DNA of 64,000 bases from Lepidostoma basale. Taxonomy: Eukaryota > Arthropoda > Insecta > Trichoptera > Lepidostomatidae. Position numbers and translations under genes: made by a program. The notes under the pieces are model-generated. The model was not told the DNA's origin. It made no database searches and worked only from the letters and a program-made list of their open reading frames with translations. How positions within the stretch are numbered: position 1 is the first letter of the stretch; each line of letters starts with the position of its first letter. Shown here piece by piece: positions 42,850-52,809 of this stretch. Where the stretch lies: positions 124,001-188,000 of the forward strand of contig JAHDVF020000902.1 in NCBI GenBank assembly GCA_022606425.2, read 5' to 3'.

Positions 42850-43023
42850 AAAAAAGACTAACATCAAGGATTTACATCAATGATATTAGACTTTATTTTA
42901 CAATCTTCAATGTGAGTAGAAAATAGCTCATTATTATGAAGAAGGAACCTGGTCGTATCCAGGCTTGAACCCATGCCCCCTGGATCAGGAGCCAAGCATT
43001 CTATCCCCTAGACCACCACCCGG
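42850..43023 (-). mobile_element. SINE-2 (tRNA-derived)
   Basis: Reverse strand: GGGTGGTGGTCTAGGGGATA (box A region), CTTGGCTCCTGATCCAGG, GGGTTCAAGCCTGG (box B), then a tail with TTGAAGATTGTAAAATAAAG. An uninterrupted copy. Confidence 0.75.
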
Positions 43024-43039
43024 TTTAATTTAATTATTA

Positions 43040-43125
43040 CGTAATAAAACTTCGAGAAAACAGACGTTTTCATTCTTGTTTATTATTGAATATGAAGTTT
43101 TACATCATTGTTCGAGAAACAATAA
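43040..43125 (+). repeat. PH5 repeat, 3' part
   Basis: AATAAAACTTCGAGAAAACA, GACGTTTTCATTCTTG and AAGTTTTACATCATTGTTC. Confidence 0.6.
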
Positions 43126-43264
43126 ATGATAAATAAATAAAAAAATAAAGACAGGGTGGTGTCCCGTAAACCAGCACCCTGATTTAACATTTATTAATTT
43201 TATCTGTTTGTAATGTAACACTTTACTTGTACTATTAATAATGTCAATTATTTCGAATTCGACA

Positions 43265-43800
43265 ACAACAGCAACAAACCATCACGCCGTTTCTCGCAGG
43301 GGTAAGCAGAGAGAATGGACCGCCATACTACTCTATCCTGACATACCTCTCTAGCTTCCTCCACATTCATACATCGAGTCATACACGCACGTCGATTCTT
43401 CCGGCTTCTGACATGACCAACCTTTAGTATTTGATTAATTTGGTCATGCCATGTTTTCCTCGGTCTACCTCGACTCCTTACTCCAATTACATCGTTAACG
43501 TATACATTTTTAACCATTCTTTCTTCACCCATGCGCTCCATATATCCGAACCAACGCAGCGATCCTTTCATAATTTTGTTCATAATACCTTCTTTCGCTC
43601 TACATTCCTTCCTAATATCAGCATTTGAGATTCTGTCGTACATCGTTCTACCACACATACGTCTTCACCAGGGTCCTCATCTCTACCGCATTTATTCTGC
43701 TCTAATCTTTCTTCTGCCAGTTCCTTGCTTCGCTTCCATACATAAGGGTTGGGATCTGAACTCCATTGTGAACGGCCATTTTCGCTTTCATTGATAAATT
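43265..43800 (-). mobile_element. LINE-A subfamily 2, 3' fragment with a 136-codon open frame
   Basis: The reverse frame encodes MCGRTMYDRISNADIRKECR, GSLRWFGYMERMGEERMVKN, RSRGRPRKTWHDQINQILKV and EEAREVCQDRVVW. It differs from the main LINE-A text (RTMYDRISNADIRKE in place of YSVYDRVSNENIRSE). Other subfamily copies: 53300-53640 and 57140-57640. The tail is CAACAACAGCAACAAAC, not CTAA. Confidence 0.8.
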
Positions 43801-44510
43801 CTTGTTTCCAATAACTACTTTAAAAGCTCCATTCACTTTGATTTCGAATACGAGAAATTAAGTAAGTGGGTTAATGACTTGTGCATATTTTTTTGTGTGA
43901 AACGAGTCCTTGCTGTCGTAAAGAAAAGTTATGATTGAATCACTTGTCCCCACTCTTTATATTCGCCATTCCTGGATCCCTTGAGCGTGCATTAAAGTTC
44001 GCGTATTTATTATATTTTTAGTATTTACATAAACATCTTTATCGCCACGGTCCGCTACACTCTTAACTACATATAATTTCATTGCGAGGTTTAGCAATTC
44101 GCTTCGGATGTTTCACGTTCCTTATAGAAATAGTAAAAATCCCTCTTAATGGCGCCTGTTCCATAATCTAGGAGGGTTCGTCCGGGTGTATTTTATATAT
44201 GTCATAAATAATTTTACGGTGACAATCAAATTCAAAAACAGTTCAGTAAATACGTAGGCGACCATTATTTACAACCTAGGAAACTAAGGGTGTTCCGTGG
44301 TGCTTATAGCAGTGAAATTATTTTGCCACTTCAGAAAGCCCGCTTAACAAGTTTCTCGTACTCATACTCGTATATAGGATAGTGGAAAGTTCTAATTATA
44401 ATTCTGTTTCGTCTATTAACAATTAACATTTCTGCTTTCAAATGATGTTAAATAATGTCAACGTTGATCTAAAAACTAGAACGCTTATTGTCATTCGTGG
44501 CCCAGTTATA
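43801..44510. other. TE-poor stretch
   Basis: Moderate-GC unique sequence (CGCCACGGTCCGCTACACTC, GGGTTCGTCCGGGTG). No gene or transposon recognised; candidate conserved intronic sequence. Confidence 0.3.
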
Positions 44511-44757
44511 TTCGTAACCGAGTGGCATGAGCTATGACTGCCACACCAAAAGTCCCGGATTCGATTCCCGGCGATAGCAGTTTGATTATCACACTTTCTT
44601 TAGTCTGGTGTAGATTTCACGTAACAGTAAAAGGCGATGGATTCGCTACCTATCACATGTTATGAGAATCAATTTGATAGCTATACTCTTTACACTGACT
44701 TCACTCGCGCTGTAATGATGTAAAGAGCAATTCAACAAAATAATAATTATAATGATA
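44511..44757 (+). mobile_element. SINE-1 (tRNA-derived), best box A/B copy
   Basis: AACCGAGTGGCATGAGC (box A), GGATTCGATTCCCGG (box B), then the family body TTTAGTCTGGTGTAGATTTC and GCTCGCGCTGTAATGATG-like end (CACTCGCGCTGTAATGATG here), with tail CAACAAAATAATAATTATAA. Confidence 0.8.
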
Positions 44758-44799
44758 AATTGAATATTTATATTGAACTATTTTATTTTTAAATAGTAA

Positions 44800-44885
44800 T
44801 TAAATAAAACGATGTTTTTTAACTACTTCCACATTTGTCTTTATTTAGACAGCGACCGGTTTCGCCAGGCTCGCTGGCATCGACC
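44800..44885 (-). repeat. PH3 single arm
   Basis: The reverse strand reads CCAGCGAGCCTGGCGAAACC, GGTCGCTGTCTAAATAAAGA. Upstream GACAGGTCGATG could give stem I against CTGTC, but the CUGANGA core is not intact. Joined at 44885 to a LINE-A scrap. Confidence 0.6.
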
Positions 44886-44985
44886 TGTCGATTTCTCTCG
44901 CGTCCTCAACATTCAGTGATGTCATGCATTTTCACGATTTGTCCGACTCCTCGCGTGGCTGACATTCGATAGATGATTTACTTTT
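44886..44985 (-). mobile_element. LINE-A scrap
   Basis: GATTTCTCTCGCGTCCTCAA, CATGCATTTTCACG and GTCCGACTCCTCGCGTGGCT match the reverse LINE-A C-terminal coding end. Confidence 0.55.
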
Positions 44986-45364
44986 GTAAATTTAATTGAT
45001 ACATAGATTTTATTTATTTTCAATTCCATATTATTCCAATGCGCCCATTTTGAGACCGTTCTATTGTAGTGAATGTTGGGGTTGTTGTCGGCCCCTTTCT
45101 AATAAAATTGAGTTAATTTGAAGGTTTATTCTCGAGTCAATCGACCGGAAACTTTACGATGAACGTAAATACATCGAGAATCGTAATTCCTACTAATTCT
45201 TTCTTATTCTTCATCTTGTTCTCGAACACCGAAATGCCCTCTCACTAGGGGAACATCAAAGGCATTTTTTCCCATGCAATTTTTATTATTTTATGAAAAT
45301 AAGGGGTGGCTTTTCATTTGGAATAGCGTTAATATAATTTATGGTGATATACATTTTTTTTAAC
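44986..45364. other. Non-coding stretch
   Basis: No gene or recognised repeat. Confidence 0.4.
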
Positions 45365-45855
45365 AATGGTGTTCTTGTACCGACCCTTATGTATGAAAGC
45401 AAAGCATGGAATTGGCAAAAGTAGAATGAAAATAGTATAAATGCAGTAGGAATGAGATCTCTCAGACGAATGTGTGGAGATTTGTGTATGATAGAGTGTC
45501 GAATGAAAATATAAGAAGTGAATGCGGTGCAAATGATGGTGTAATGAACAAAATAATGAAAGGATCATTAAGATGGTTTTGACATATGGAAAGAATGAAT
45601 GAAGAAAGAATTGTTAAAAAAACTAAACGTTAACGATGTAAATGGAACCAGAAATAGAAAAAGACCGAGGAAAACGTGGCACGATCAAATAAATCAAATA
45701 TTGAATGTCGCCCACGCGAGGAGTCAGAGTGCCCATACGATGTATGACTGTTAAGGAAACGAGAGAAATATGTTAGGAAAGAAAAATGTGGCAAGTCCAT
45801 TCGTTCTGCCTTTCCCTTTGGAGAGACGGCGTGATGGTTAGTTAGTTAGTTAGTT
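45365..45855 (+). mobile_element. LINE-A 3' fragment, many stops
   Basis: AATGGTGTTCTTGTACCGAC through GAGAGACGGCGTGATGGTTAG with four TTAG units. Stops at the QKK*NE and WF*HM positions. Confidence 0.85.
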
Positions 45856-46094
45856 AACATTTTTTTAAACTGGATTATGAAATAACAAGTTTTTATAATT
45901 TATTGTATTTTGTAACCATCTTAATTATTATTATTATTATTCCGATGACTTGTATTTTAAGTGCGCCGTTTTATAAAATCAATTACTCCAAGGGCGCACT
46001 AGGAAATAATTGACCGAACAGTGCAGTCTTTAGAAGTTTCTTAAATTTAACGTCACTATCCTCATACTTAATACTAACATGGAGGCTATTCAAT

Positions 46095-46400
46095 AATCAA
46101 AGTATCATTAAGATGGTTTGGACTAATGGAAAGAATTAATGCAGAAAGAATAGTAAAAAATGTGTATGTTAACGATGTCACGAAATATACTTTAGATAGT
46201 GTAATAGTGGAAGACCGAGGAAAACGTGGTACGATCAAATTAATCAAATATTGAGGAGTTGGAGAAATCGACGTACGTTCATGAGATAATGTATGAATGT
46301 TGAGGAAACGAGAGTAGTATGTCAAGAAAGAACAGTGTGGTGGTCCATTCTTTCTGTCTACTCCTTCGGGGAGACGACGTTAAGATCAGTTAATTGAACA
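46095..46400 (+). mobile_element. LINE-A 3' fragment with a ~30-base internal insertion
   Basis: CATTAAGATGGTTTGGACTA through CGGGGAGACGACGTTAAG. The normal AACGATGTAAATGGAACC segment is replaced by CACGAAATATACTTTAGATA-type sequence (46178-46205). Confidence 0.75.
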
Positions 46401-46417
46401 AATGTGTAAAACTCTAT

Positions 46418-46875
46418 CTTCTTCTTCGCGTGCCGTATCAGGTCCCTCTGACGTTGGCAATCACTCCGGCGAAGGTTTCTCTATCTTGCGCAATCCGGAA
46501 CAGCTCCCCCACATGTCTCATCCCGGTCCAATCTCTTATGTTCCTATGCCTTCTACCGGGACCACGCTGCCCCTCAATTTTTCCCGTCAGGATTAGTCGG
46601 AGCAAACTGTATTTATCCCCTCGCAGAATGTGACCCAGATATGAAATCTTTCGGACCTTAACGTCCTTTAGCAGTCGTCTACTACAATTGGCTCTCCTCG
46701 AAACCTCCAAATTGCTGACGAAACCTTCCACGGTATGCGAAGCATTCTCCTGTGCAACCACATCTCGAATGCTTCCAACCGGTTCATAGTGTGCACTTTC
46801 AGGGTCTAAGTCTCCGAGCCATAGAGTAATACAGACCAGACATGGCACTCCAACATTCTCCGCCTTAGTTTCAAG
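46418..46875 (-). mobile_element. LINE-I 3' fragment, 136-codon open frame
   Basis: The reverse frame 46848-46438 encodes NCSRRLLKDVKVRKISYLGH, ILRGDKYSLLRLILTGKIEG, RNIRDWTGMRHVGELFRIAQ and DRETFAGVIANVRGT. Boundary TCTTCTTCTTCGCGTGCCG. Confidence 0.75.
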
Positions 46876-47094
46876 TTCAAGTAAAACTCTATAACTTTAT
46901 TAAATAATTAACACATTATATGCGGGTGCTTTTGTCCTAGAAATTAATTAAAATTACTAATTAAAAATTACCGATAGAATTGTTTAATGATACAGTATTT
47001 CTATTTTAAGATTAATTTTCAAACTGTAAGCGTGGGTCCAAAAACTTTCCTCAAAATCTTCCATTCCAGTTAACATAGTATACAGTAAAAATGT

Positions 47095-47160
47095 AACTGT
47101 AATAAAACTTCTAGAAAACAGAATTTTTATTCATATTATTTAAGTTTTATATATTCAAAT
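47095..47160 (+). repeat. PH5 repeat scrap
   Basis: TAATAAAACTTCTAGAAAAC, AGAATTTTTATTCATATTAT, AGTTTTATATATTC. Confidence 0.5.
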
Positions 47161-47204
47161 TAAAATCAATCATAGAGTGCTGGCATTTATAATACTACTA
47201 GCTG

Positions 47205-47582
47205 ACCCGGCAACGCTTCGCTATTGCTATATTGGAGTATATAAATACACCCAATATATATTAAAGAAATACAATTACGCTAAGAGTCAAAATAGCGACT
47301 TGTTTGCTATCTGATCATGCCAAGCGAATATAGACTCTAAAGATTGATACTCAGGTGATACGAACATTAAGGTCTATATTCGCTTTCACTACGAAAATTT
47401 TCAATTAATTTATTAATTTATAAAGTTAATTAGAGCTCGATTAATAACAAAAATATGCCTATGACCACCGGGGTATTCCATTTAATAAAGTGTATAAATT
47501 GGAATAGGATCTGCTCAGGAATAACCGCAGAAATAGTCCACACACACAGCTAAGATTGCCTTTTATTTATATAGATTATATA
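47205..47582 (+). repeat. Dispersed non-autonomous repeat of insects (CTGACCCGGCAACG type)
   Basis: Starts ACTAGCTGACCCGGCAACGC and ends TTTATTTATATAGATTATAT. I recall this start and the 'TATATAGAT' end from a common arthropod repeat; its class is not certain. Confidence 0.4.
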
Positions 47583-47844
47583 AAGGAAAACTAAAGTACT
47601 CGTCCTTATTTATTCCTTAAATACAATATATGTGTAATAAATACTGCTTGTGGAAGAAACCACTATCTTTCGAATAGTATAACTGTAATATATTATCTTA
47701 AAGTGTTCTTTATAGCTTCACGAAGAACAGTTATTTTCAATCCTTCTATTCTTATTTTAGATACTGTTTTTTTATGTGTCTTTGTTACTTTAAATATTAA
47801 AAACGTAAACTTCAAAATATAATACACTATCGAATCATTCAAAT

Positions 47845-48065
47845 AATTCTTCTTCTTCTTTTAAGAGATCTGACGATCTGTGACTCGGTAATCATGTCTT
47901 GTCGGATGATGAGATCCAGCTGTCCTTCCATCTCTTAGGCGGTCTTCCAGGTGGGCGGTGTCTGGAGGGGATTTCATAAGCGGCTGTATATGCAAGTCTG
48001 TCACTATCCATTCGGGCCACATGGTCCATCCAGTATCTTTTTCCTCAGTATCCCTCCAGTTTCAT
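47845..48065 (-). mobile_element. LINE-D/E-type 3' fragment
   Basis: TCTTCTTCTTTTAAGAGATC boundary, CCAGCTGTCCTTCCATCTCT, TAGGCGGTCTTCCAGGTGGG: the reverse of RPPKRWKDSW-type C-terminal text. Confidence 0.6.
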
Positions 48066-48755
48066 TTAATAATTATTTAAAATTATTTAATTTCAGAATT
48101 GGGATAATTTGCCAATGTGGTACTTTGGCACTGCTTTGTTCATTCTCTACATCCGTTCTTCTGTAGATTTCAGCCCAATAGTTCCCGGGAAATAAAATCT
48201 TCCGAAACATTGAATGCGGGCAAAGAAATAGAGGATCACAACGGTCCGCGCAGACTCGGAATAATTGCCCCGAGAGCACCTCGGAGGCGACCGGCGGTCT
48301 GACTAATGGTCGGGCCAAGGGTTAAGGAAAGGAATAACTTAGTGATACAATATCATCGCCGGGCTACATCGCGTGAGTGTGTAATCTCTGGGGCTTTTGT
48401 GATATCTGCGAGAGGAAACGGCTGTCGTGAGAGTCTCGTATCGCCATTTGTAACTGAACTCGCTTAACTAACACACATCACCTAACACACTCGTAACACC
48501 CCCCATTAAACAGGTGTTAGAAAATTAGCCGTTTTTACAAGAAGGACACATTCTACAAAACTTGCTCTAATATATAGATAATTCTAACTAACGTGGACGG
48601 CAACAGAATTGAGAATGTCCAAGAATATACTCGTACATACCTGGGACACAATATTCGATTTGGCCCGAGATAACCAAACCGCAGAGCTTAAAATAAGAAT
48701 TGGACTAAGCTGAGCAGCTTTCGGAAACATGAGTTACATCCTTAAAAACTGGAAA
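48066..48755. other. TE-poor GC-richer stretch
   Basis: 48170-48460 is GC-richer (GGTCCGCGCAGACTCGG, GCACCTCGGAGGCGACCGG) without transposon marks or a splice-bounded frame. Candidate conserved intronic sequence. Confidence 0.3.
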
Positions 48756-48840
48756 ATACCGATACAACATTTTTTTGGATAATCAGACATGTTTCGGACA
48801 ACCCGGTCCTTCCTCAGTGATATTATAAAGATATTTAAAA
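48756..48840 (-). repeat. PH6 repeat bearing the best hammerhead-like motif
   Basis: Reverse strand: AATATCACTGAGGAAGGACC, the motif at 48786-48817, then TGATTATCCAAAAAAATG and ATCGGTATTTTCCAGTTTT. One arm only. Confidence 0.6.
48786..48817 (-). ncRNA. Hammerhead ribozyme candidate with all core residues
   Basis: Read 5' to 3' on the reverse strand: stem I AUCA pairs with UGAU after the cut site; core CUGAGGA; one unpaired A; stem II GGAC-CGGGUU-GUCC; GAAA; palindromic stem III ACAUGU; C17 at 48786. Every residue needed for hammerhead catalysis (C3, G5, A6, G8, A9, G12, A13, A14, U16.1, H17) is present. Stem III is too short for a stable hairpin, but two molecules could pair through ACAUGU, as reported for small hammerhead variants of Penelope-like elements. 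Activity is inferred, not shown. Confidence 0.65.
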
Positions 48841-48889
48841 AAATTATAAAATTGTTTAAAAAAAATTCAAAACATCTGTCAAAACTGAT

Positions 48890-49000
48890 CATATTTGGTC
48901 TACCTCTATTTTGTGCTCCACTTACATCTCTATCGCATACATTCTTCACATAATATTTTCATGCACCCGAACTATCTAAATGAACCCTTCATTATTTTTT
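48890..49000 (-). mobile_element. LINE-A internal scrap
   Basis: TGGTCTACCTCTATTTTGTG, TCTATCGCATACATTCTTCA and AACTATCTAAATGAACCCTT follow the reverse LINE-A order. Confidence 0.5.
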
Positions 49001-49371
49001 TTTAAATGTTAATTACTGAACACGTGAATTTAATGTTTCCTAATTTGATCCTCCATTTATCGTACAACTAGTTGAAGTACTCGTTTACATTATCAGTATA
49101 CCTTTACTACACGGGTGTTTTTCTTTGTATTATTAGTTAATTATTAACGAATTTATCTTCCAATTAATCCTTCGCCTATCTTCAACCCAAATTACGATCT
49201 CGGGGAGTGAGGAGTGGAAAAATAATACCCCTTCAAGTTATCCGAGACGAATGGTATAGTTGTGTATGGAAACCGTAAGTGTAATAACATCGTAATGCTG
49301 ACGGATTGTTTGGACCGAGGCGGGGGTTGGCAGTACTGAATGCAGTGGCGTTTCGAAAACATCATATTTTC
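49001..49371. other. Non-coding stretch
   Basis: No gene or recognised repeat. Confidence 0.4.
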
Positions 49372-49700
49372 TTCTTCTTTATTGGAGACCTATGTGGTCT
49401 GTTCTCCAGAGAGTTGCTCCTCCTGTGAGGTAGATTCCCAGCTGTCCTTCCATATTTTAGTAGGTCTTCCACGAGGACGAGTCCCATGAGGTTGATTATG
49501 CAATGAAATATAGGGGAGTCAGGTGGAGTCCATTCTTTGAACATGACCGTACCAGTCCCTTTTTCGCTGTTTGCTCCATCTTATAATATCCTCAACCTCA
49601 CATATATCTCTTATTCTGGTGTTCCTCACGCGATCCCTCAGTGTCTTGCGTGCTATCGTCCTCAGTGTTGCCTGCTATCGGCCTCAGTGTTACATCATAT
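49372..49700 (-). mobile_element. LINE-E-like 3' fragment
   Basis: TTCTTCTTTATTGGAGACCT boundary; the reverse strand has PPDSPIFHCIINLM, KYGRTAGNLPHRRSN and VRNTRIRDICEVEDI-like text. More diverged than the 33041 and 35090 copies. Confidence 0.6.
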
Positions 49701-49779
49701 TTTATTTAATTATAAAAAAGAACGTTTTTTTCTTTTTCTTCATGCCTATAAAAAGTATTGTAGATCTTTTTATGCATAA

Positions 49780-50025
49780 TATCATTTTTTTTCCTGTGAT
49801 GAAGCCGTCCAGCTTTCTCACCATTTCTTTGTTGGTCGTCCTGGTGGACGACGGCTCCCTAGAGTCTCGTGCATCACGATCATAGGAATCGTCTTCTCTG
49901 CCTACTCAATCTCTCTATGTCATCGATTGTATCTATAGGATCTGCGAATCTCTTCGTTGTGCATAAAACTACTGACCTACGAGGGGAGGTAGGTCCCAAT
50001 GTTTTCATTTTTGCGACTATAAAAA
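49780..50025 (-). mobile_element. LINE-D 3' fragment
   Basis: Reverse of the segment seen forward at 11176-11515: CTTTCTCACCATTTCTTTG, TTGGTCGTCCTGGTGGAC, CGTTGTGCATAAAACTACTG. Confidence 0.6.
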
Positions 50026-50084
50026 AATAATAATAATAAAATACTTAAACATTTTCTTTAAATACCACTTTATTTAGTTTTTTA

Positions 50085-50185
50085 AACTACCGATCAGGTT
50101 CAACAAAACAAACTAGTAGTTTTAATACCCGTGAAGCTCCGCTTGGAGCGAAACCGGTCGTTAGATTTAAGAAAATAAAGCCGCC
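50085..50185 (+). repeat. PH4 repeat with hammerhead-like motif (about 50129-50159)
   Basis: CCCGTGAA, perfect stem II GCTCC-GCTT-GGAGC, GAAA, palindromic ACCGGT, C, then GTTAGATTTAAG. The CUGAUGA part has lost a base. The left part (CTACCGATCAGGTTC) is a remnant inverted arm. Confidence 0.6.
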
Positions 50186-50215
50186 TTTAAACTGGTCATA
50201 TCGCAAATTGAAAGC

Positions 50216-50382
50216 GATGTACAATTTTTTTACAAGTATTTATCAATGATATTAGAATTGATTTTACAATAATCAACATGAGCATAAAATAGCTCATTAT
50301 TATGAATAAGGAATCTGGTTGTATCCAGGATTGAACCCCCTGGATCAGGAGCCGAGCGTTTTATCCCCTAGACCACCACCCG
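50216..50382 (-). mobile_element. SINE-2 (tRNA-derived)
   Basis: Reverse strand GGTGGTGGTCTAGGGGATAA, CGGCTCCTGATCC, GGGGTTCAATCCTGG (perfect box B core GGTTCAATCC), and the same 3' body as 42850-43023. Confidence 0.78.
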
Positions 50383-50394
50383 AATATTGAATAT

Positions 50395-50469
50395 TGAAAA
50401 CGTTCAATTTTCGAAAAGTGACATGTGTTGTCTTGTTAGCACATGTCATTTTGTAATGCCCTATCAACT
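50395..50469. repeat. PH5 scrap
   Basis: AAGTGACATGTGTTGTCTTG and ACATGTCATTTTGTAATGCC are the two halves of a small inverted remnant. Confidence 0.4.
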
Positions 50470-50652
50470 AAATTAAGCAAATGAATTATATTTTAAATGT
50501 CGGCCATGTTAGGAGTCGGAAAAATCGATGTGGGTGTATGACTCGCTGTATGAATGTGTAGGAATCTAGAGAGGTGAGTCATGATCATCTGAACATCTCT
50601 CTGCCTACACCTCCGGTAAAACGGCGCGATGGTTAGTAAGTTAGTTAGTTAT
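50470..50652 (+). mobile_element. LINE-A 3' fragment
   Basis: AATGTCGGCCATGTTAGGAG through GGTAAAACGGCGCGATGGTTAG with TTAG repeats. Confidence 0.75.
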
Positions 50653-51159
50653 TTTTACATTTTAACCGTCATTTATGAAACTTCACGATCCTTCTCTGTA
50701 CGGAGGTGGTGTTGGCAGTAGTAGAAACTACCTTCTCCCCCAAACTATTCGTGCTGACGTCACATCTCACATGTCGGCCGATTATATTTTCGTACAATAA
50801 ACGTATAAAAAAACTTGTTATTCCCACGTGAACGGTACGTTATTTCGTTATCAATAGAAAAATCGACAATGGATTATTCTTTTTTCAATTATCACCATAA
50901 TGTTAAATGCTTATCCACTTTAACGATTTTCAGGTTATAATTCTTTCCAATAATTTATTTTATGAATGATTTATATGGATTTAATATTTTTTTGTATTTC
51001 TGTGCCTTATTCTATTGTTTTTATAGTTACGGTTTGATTACGGTTGGTTTGGCTATATATAAACTAATTTAGGGATCAAAAAACTTTTTAAATTCAATTT
51101 TGAATTTTATTAATATGATATTAGTAAAAACGTAGGTAAATTGTTTTTTTATGTATATT
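50653..51159. other. Non-coding stretch
   Basis: No gene or recognised repeat; a moderate-GC patch at 50690-50790. Confidence 0.35.
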
Positions 51160-51240
51160 CTTCTTCTAATAGTGCCATGTCTTGTCCCTCCGACGTTGGC
51201 GATCACTGTGGCAAATCCTTTCTCGCCACAGTGATTAACT
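51160..51240 (-). mobile_element. LINE-I 3' terminus scrap
   Basis: TTCTTCTTCTAATAGTGCC and CCCTCCGACGTTGGCGATCA match the 46418 boundary. Confidence 0.5.
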
Positions 51241-51254
51241 TAGCATGGTGAAAC

Positions 51255-51320
51255 AAGTCATTCCTATAAAATATATTAAAACTTCTCGAAAACAGACGTT
51301 TTCATTCGTATTTATTGACG
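51255..51320 (+). repeat. PH5 repeat, cut by SINE-1
   Basis: CATTCCTATAAAATATATTA, CTTCTCGAAAACAGACGTTT, CATTCGTATTTATTGA, then SINE-1 begins. Confidence 0.55.
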
Positions 51321-51488
51321 ACCTTTGTGGCAGAGAGGTAAAAGCTCTAACTACCATTCCGAAGGCCCTGGGTTCGATTTCCGGCGATGGAAGTGTGATT
51401 GTCACACTGTCTTTGCTCTGGTATAGAATTCACGTGATAATAAAATGGCGATAGATGAGCTACCTCTAACATGTCACCTATTATATAC
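51321..51488 (+). mobile_element. SINE-1 (tRNA-derived), 3'-truncated
   Basis: TTTGTGGCAGAGAGGTAAAA (box A), GGGTTCGATTTCCGGCG (box B), TTGCTCTGGTATAGAATTC; it ends at ACATGTCACCTATTATAT, lacking the GCTCGCGCTG end. Confidence 0.78.
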
Positions 51489-51954
51489 ATTTTTTTACAA
51501 TATTATTAGTTTTATTTTGATGTTATAAAGTTTAATTTCAAGCACGTGTTACATTAGAATAAATGAACGTGTCAATAATTAATAACAAAGCTCCAAAGCT
51601 GTTAAATTGAAAAACAATTAAATCCCCCGCTCCGACTCGGGGGGTGGACGCCTGATTTAACAAACACAAATAGCTTATTTTCCCTTAAATAACTTATTAC
51701 TTTCACAGCTGAAGTTCCTCTGAGCCGGGCTTATCAGATTGTTCGTGTATATTTAATTATTTAATACGATTCACTCGCATACAAATCAAACGCGCCGTTT
51801 TTATGAATGCTGTTTTCCCAGGCTCCGGTTGGCTGTGAAATATTCCCACAACTTCGGAACAACGAACCCCATATTTTAGAACCCTGATTAAAATTATTTA
51901 TTAACAACCCTTAAATAATTTAAATAATTAAACGAGAATGGTTAAAAAAGTATG
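51489..51954. other. TE-poor stretch
   Basis: 51620-51880 is moderate-GC unique sequence (CCGCTCCGACTCGGGGGGTG, GGCTCCGGTTGGCTGTG). No gene recognised. Confidence 0.3.
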
Positions 51955-52349
51955 AGATCAAATTAAATCAAATAAAATCAGTTTATTAACTCAAAAGACA
52001 TTACAAACAGGAAAAAGTTTAAGGCATCTATTGAGTACAGATAAAATATTATAAAAATACAACATAGTACCAGGAACGCATTAGAGATGGTTTGGTATTA
52101 GGAAGACAAGATACTTTCTAAATTCAAGAGTATTTGTCTCCTGAACGTACCTTCACTAATATGAAAGACGTCGATCTCCGAGGCTCTTCCCACTAGTGTC
52201 AACAGAGGCAGATCGGTTCTGGTGGCCGGTACGTAAAACAATCTGTGCTGTCGCTGTCGGAGAAATCTATCAGGAACAAAAAAACCAACATCCTCTAGCA
52301 CGGTCGAGTTCTCGAAATATCCCCTGATTAATTTAAAGAAATGGGTAAT
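51955..52349 (-). mobile_element. LINE-B 3' end, 96-codon open frame
   Basis: The reverse frame 52388-52098 includes FFVPDRFLRQRQHRLFYVPA, RTDLPLLTLVGRASEIDVFH and EGTFRRQILLNLESILSS. The AATCAGTTTATTAACTC tail on the + strand is the 3' end. Its start merges into LINE-A sequence at 52350. Confidence 0.75.
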
Positions 52350-52490
52350 AAAATACCGAGGAAAACGTGGCACGATCAAATCAATCAAATATTTGAGAAA
52401 GCGAGAGAAGTATGTCAGGAAAGAAAAATGTGTCAGTCCAATCTGCCTACCCCTTCGGAGAAACGGCGTGATGGTTAGTTTGTTAGTTAG
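52350..52490 (+). mobile_element. LINE-A 3' fragment with internal deletions
   Basis: ACCGAGGAAAACGTGGCACG, then a jump from AATCAAATATTTG to GAGAAAGCGAGAGAAGTATG, ending CGGAGAAACGGCGTGATGGTTAG. Confidence 0.75.
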
Positions 52491-52809
52491 TCACAATTTA
52501 AATGTGTATTACTAAAAGGGGGAATATAGCATGCTAGCTGTGAAACAACTGTTTTATAATATATTAGTATATCACTATGGTTAGCCCATTGTCTATGGGA
52601 AGGGTATTAATACCCGTTTCCTTGACTGATAGTGACCAAAAGAAAGGTAAAGATACCCTTTTCGTGGAATTGACGTAAACTTTTGAAATTTTATATTCTT
52701 ACAAGTAATATGACAGTTATATTATTATATAACTTAAAATTATATCAAAGAAATGATTCAAATTGACATAAGAACAAATATAGAACAGAAGTTATTATTA
52801 CGAATTTGA
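52491..52809. other. Non-coding stretch
   Basis: No gene or recognised repeat. Confidence 0.4.

Noticed and set aside
44511..44600. A genuine tRNA gene at the SINE-1 box A/B.
   Set aside because: No full cloverleaf or anticodon stem can be drawn, and the sequence continues into the repeated SINE body found in four places.
47205..47582. Helitron assignment for the CTGACCCGGCAACG repeat.
   Set aside because: No TC start with a CTRR hairpin end could be shown.
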